Part shown: positions 63,830 through 64,000 of the stretch, one piece after another
Position numbering within the stretch: position 1 is the first letter of the stretch
How the letters are laid out: every line of letters starts with the position of its first letter
Source of the DNA: Candidatus Phycosocius spiralis
GTDB taxonomy: Bacteria > Pseudomonadota > Alphaproteobacteria > Caulobacterales > Aquidulcibacteraceae
Length of the DNA stretch: 64,000 nt
NCBI RefSeq assembly: GCF_030158815.1
Contig: NZ_BPFZ01000007.1
Location: forward strand, 62,001 to 126,000
Direction: 5' to 3'
Position numbers and translations under genes: made by a program
The notes under the pieces: generated by a model
What the model was told of the DNA's origin: nothing
Database searches by the model: none
The model's input: the letters and a program-made list of their open reading frames with translations, nothing else

Positions 63830-64000
63830 TTAAGGTGTTTCGGCGGTTGTGTGGGCAGTGGCTAATCGTGAAGATAGCTTTACGAACAAGGCTGTAAGAT
63901 CGTCAAGCAAGGCGGGCCAATCTGCGGTCACACTTGCAGTGCGGGCAACAGCAACATAATCAAAACCAGGCCGACCATGAACCGATAAAAGCTGTAACAT
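63830..64000 (-). CDS. rnpA: Ribonuclease P protein component (3' part)
   Basis: The last 56 codons of an RnpA-like protein: the minus strand reads VHGRPGFDYVAVARTASVTA, then DWPALLDDLTALFVKL. This matches the C-terminal G-x-D-Y-V-x-x-x-R segment of RNase P protein. It lies 40 bases upstream of yidC, the conserved rnpA-yidC order. The gene continues beyond the window, and the Met at the window edge is not the true start. Confidence 0.8.
   Translation of the reverse strand: MLQLLSVHGRPGFDYVAVARTASVTADWPALLDDLTALFVKLSSRLATAHTTAETP

Overview
The window is ordinary alphaproteobacterial chromosome of moderate GC, interrupted by one accessory block. Several markers place it in the Alphaproteobacteria: a ctaC-ctaD-ctaB-coxF-ctaG-ctaE-DUF983-SURF1 cytochrome oxidase operon followed by thrC and an M16 peptidase; a hemC-hemD-mitofilin(Mic60)-hemY run; an atpHAGDC operon without atpI/B/F/E; mesaconyl-CoA hydratase; and a DivL-type kinase with Tyr in place of the phospho-accepting His. 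I cannot name the genus.

Layout. 1-3.9 kb: rpoD (3' end outside the window) and dnaG, minus strand. 4-6.3 kb: DUF2147 protein, peroxiredoxin, YqgE and a GNAT acetyltransferase. 6.3-15.8 kb: M16 peptidase, thrC and the aa3 cytochrome oxidase operon, all minus. 16-24 kb: tldD, a BrnT/BrnA-like toxin-antitoxin pair, MscS, a DUF885 protein, a cysteine-rich secreted protein of unknown function and a small lipoprotein. 24-27.2 kb: ftsK and lolA. 27.2-30.7 kb: an RNA-structure-rich gap with a candidate sRNA, YciI and gpsA, a divergent TetR regulator, a 37-residue membrane protein with its own promoter and terminator, and a DUF4287 protein. 30.7-36.4 kb: tsaD, then hemC-hemD-Mic60-hemY. 36.4-42.4 kb: the F1 ATP synthase operon, carrying a phytanoyl-CoA-dioxygenase-like gene between atpG and atpD.

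42.4-51.5 kb is the accessory block, lying between atpH and a tRNA-Thr(CGU). It holds a Panacea/SocA-type (DUF4065) antitoxin-like gene overlapping an unrecognised partner, a cluster of palindromic repeats, a vapC remnant abutting an istB (IS21) remnant, a ribbon-helix-helix protein and a complete type II-C CRISPR-Cas locus (tracrRNA, cas9, cas1, cas2, 13 spacers). A 36-nt anti-repeat followed by a terminator hairpin shows that the tracrRNA runs on the minus strand, divergent from cas9. A U-tailed hairpin between cas2 and the array is oriented for minus-strand transcription, so the array is probably transcribed towards cas2. The repeat also contains a TTG-17-TAGCTT promoter-like pair, as would fit repeat-embedded promoters. 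Two spacers differ by only two adjacent bases, at the inferred PAM-proximal end.

51.6-64 kb returns to ordinary genes: a DUF533 protein, cysQ, a HIT protein, mesaconyl-CoA hydratase, a DUF808 protein, an FAD amine oxidase with a succinate-semialdehyde dehydrogenase, divL, engB, yidC and the 3' part of rnpA.

No database search was possible. Family names rest on motif and sequence recognition; start codons are chosen from ribosome-binding sites and family N-termini.
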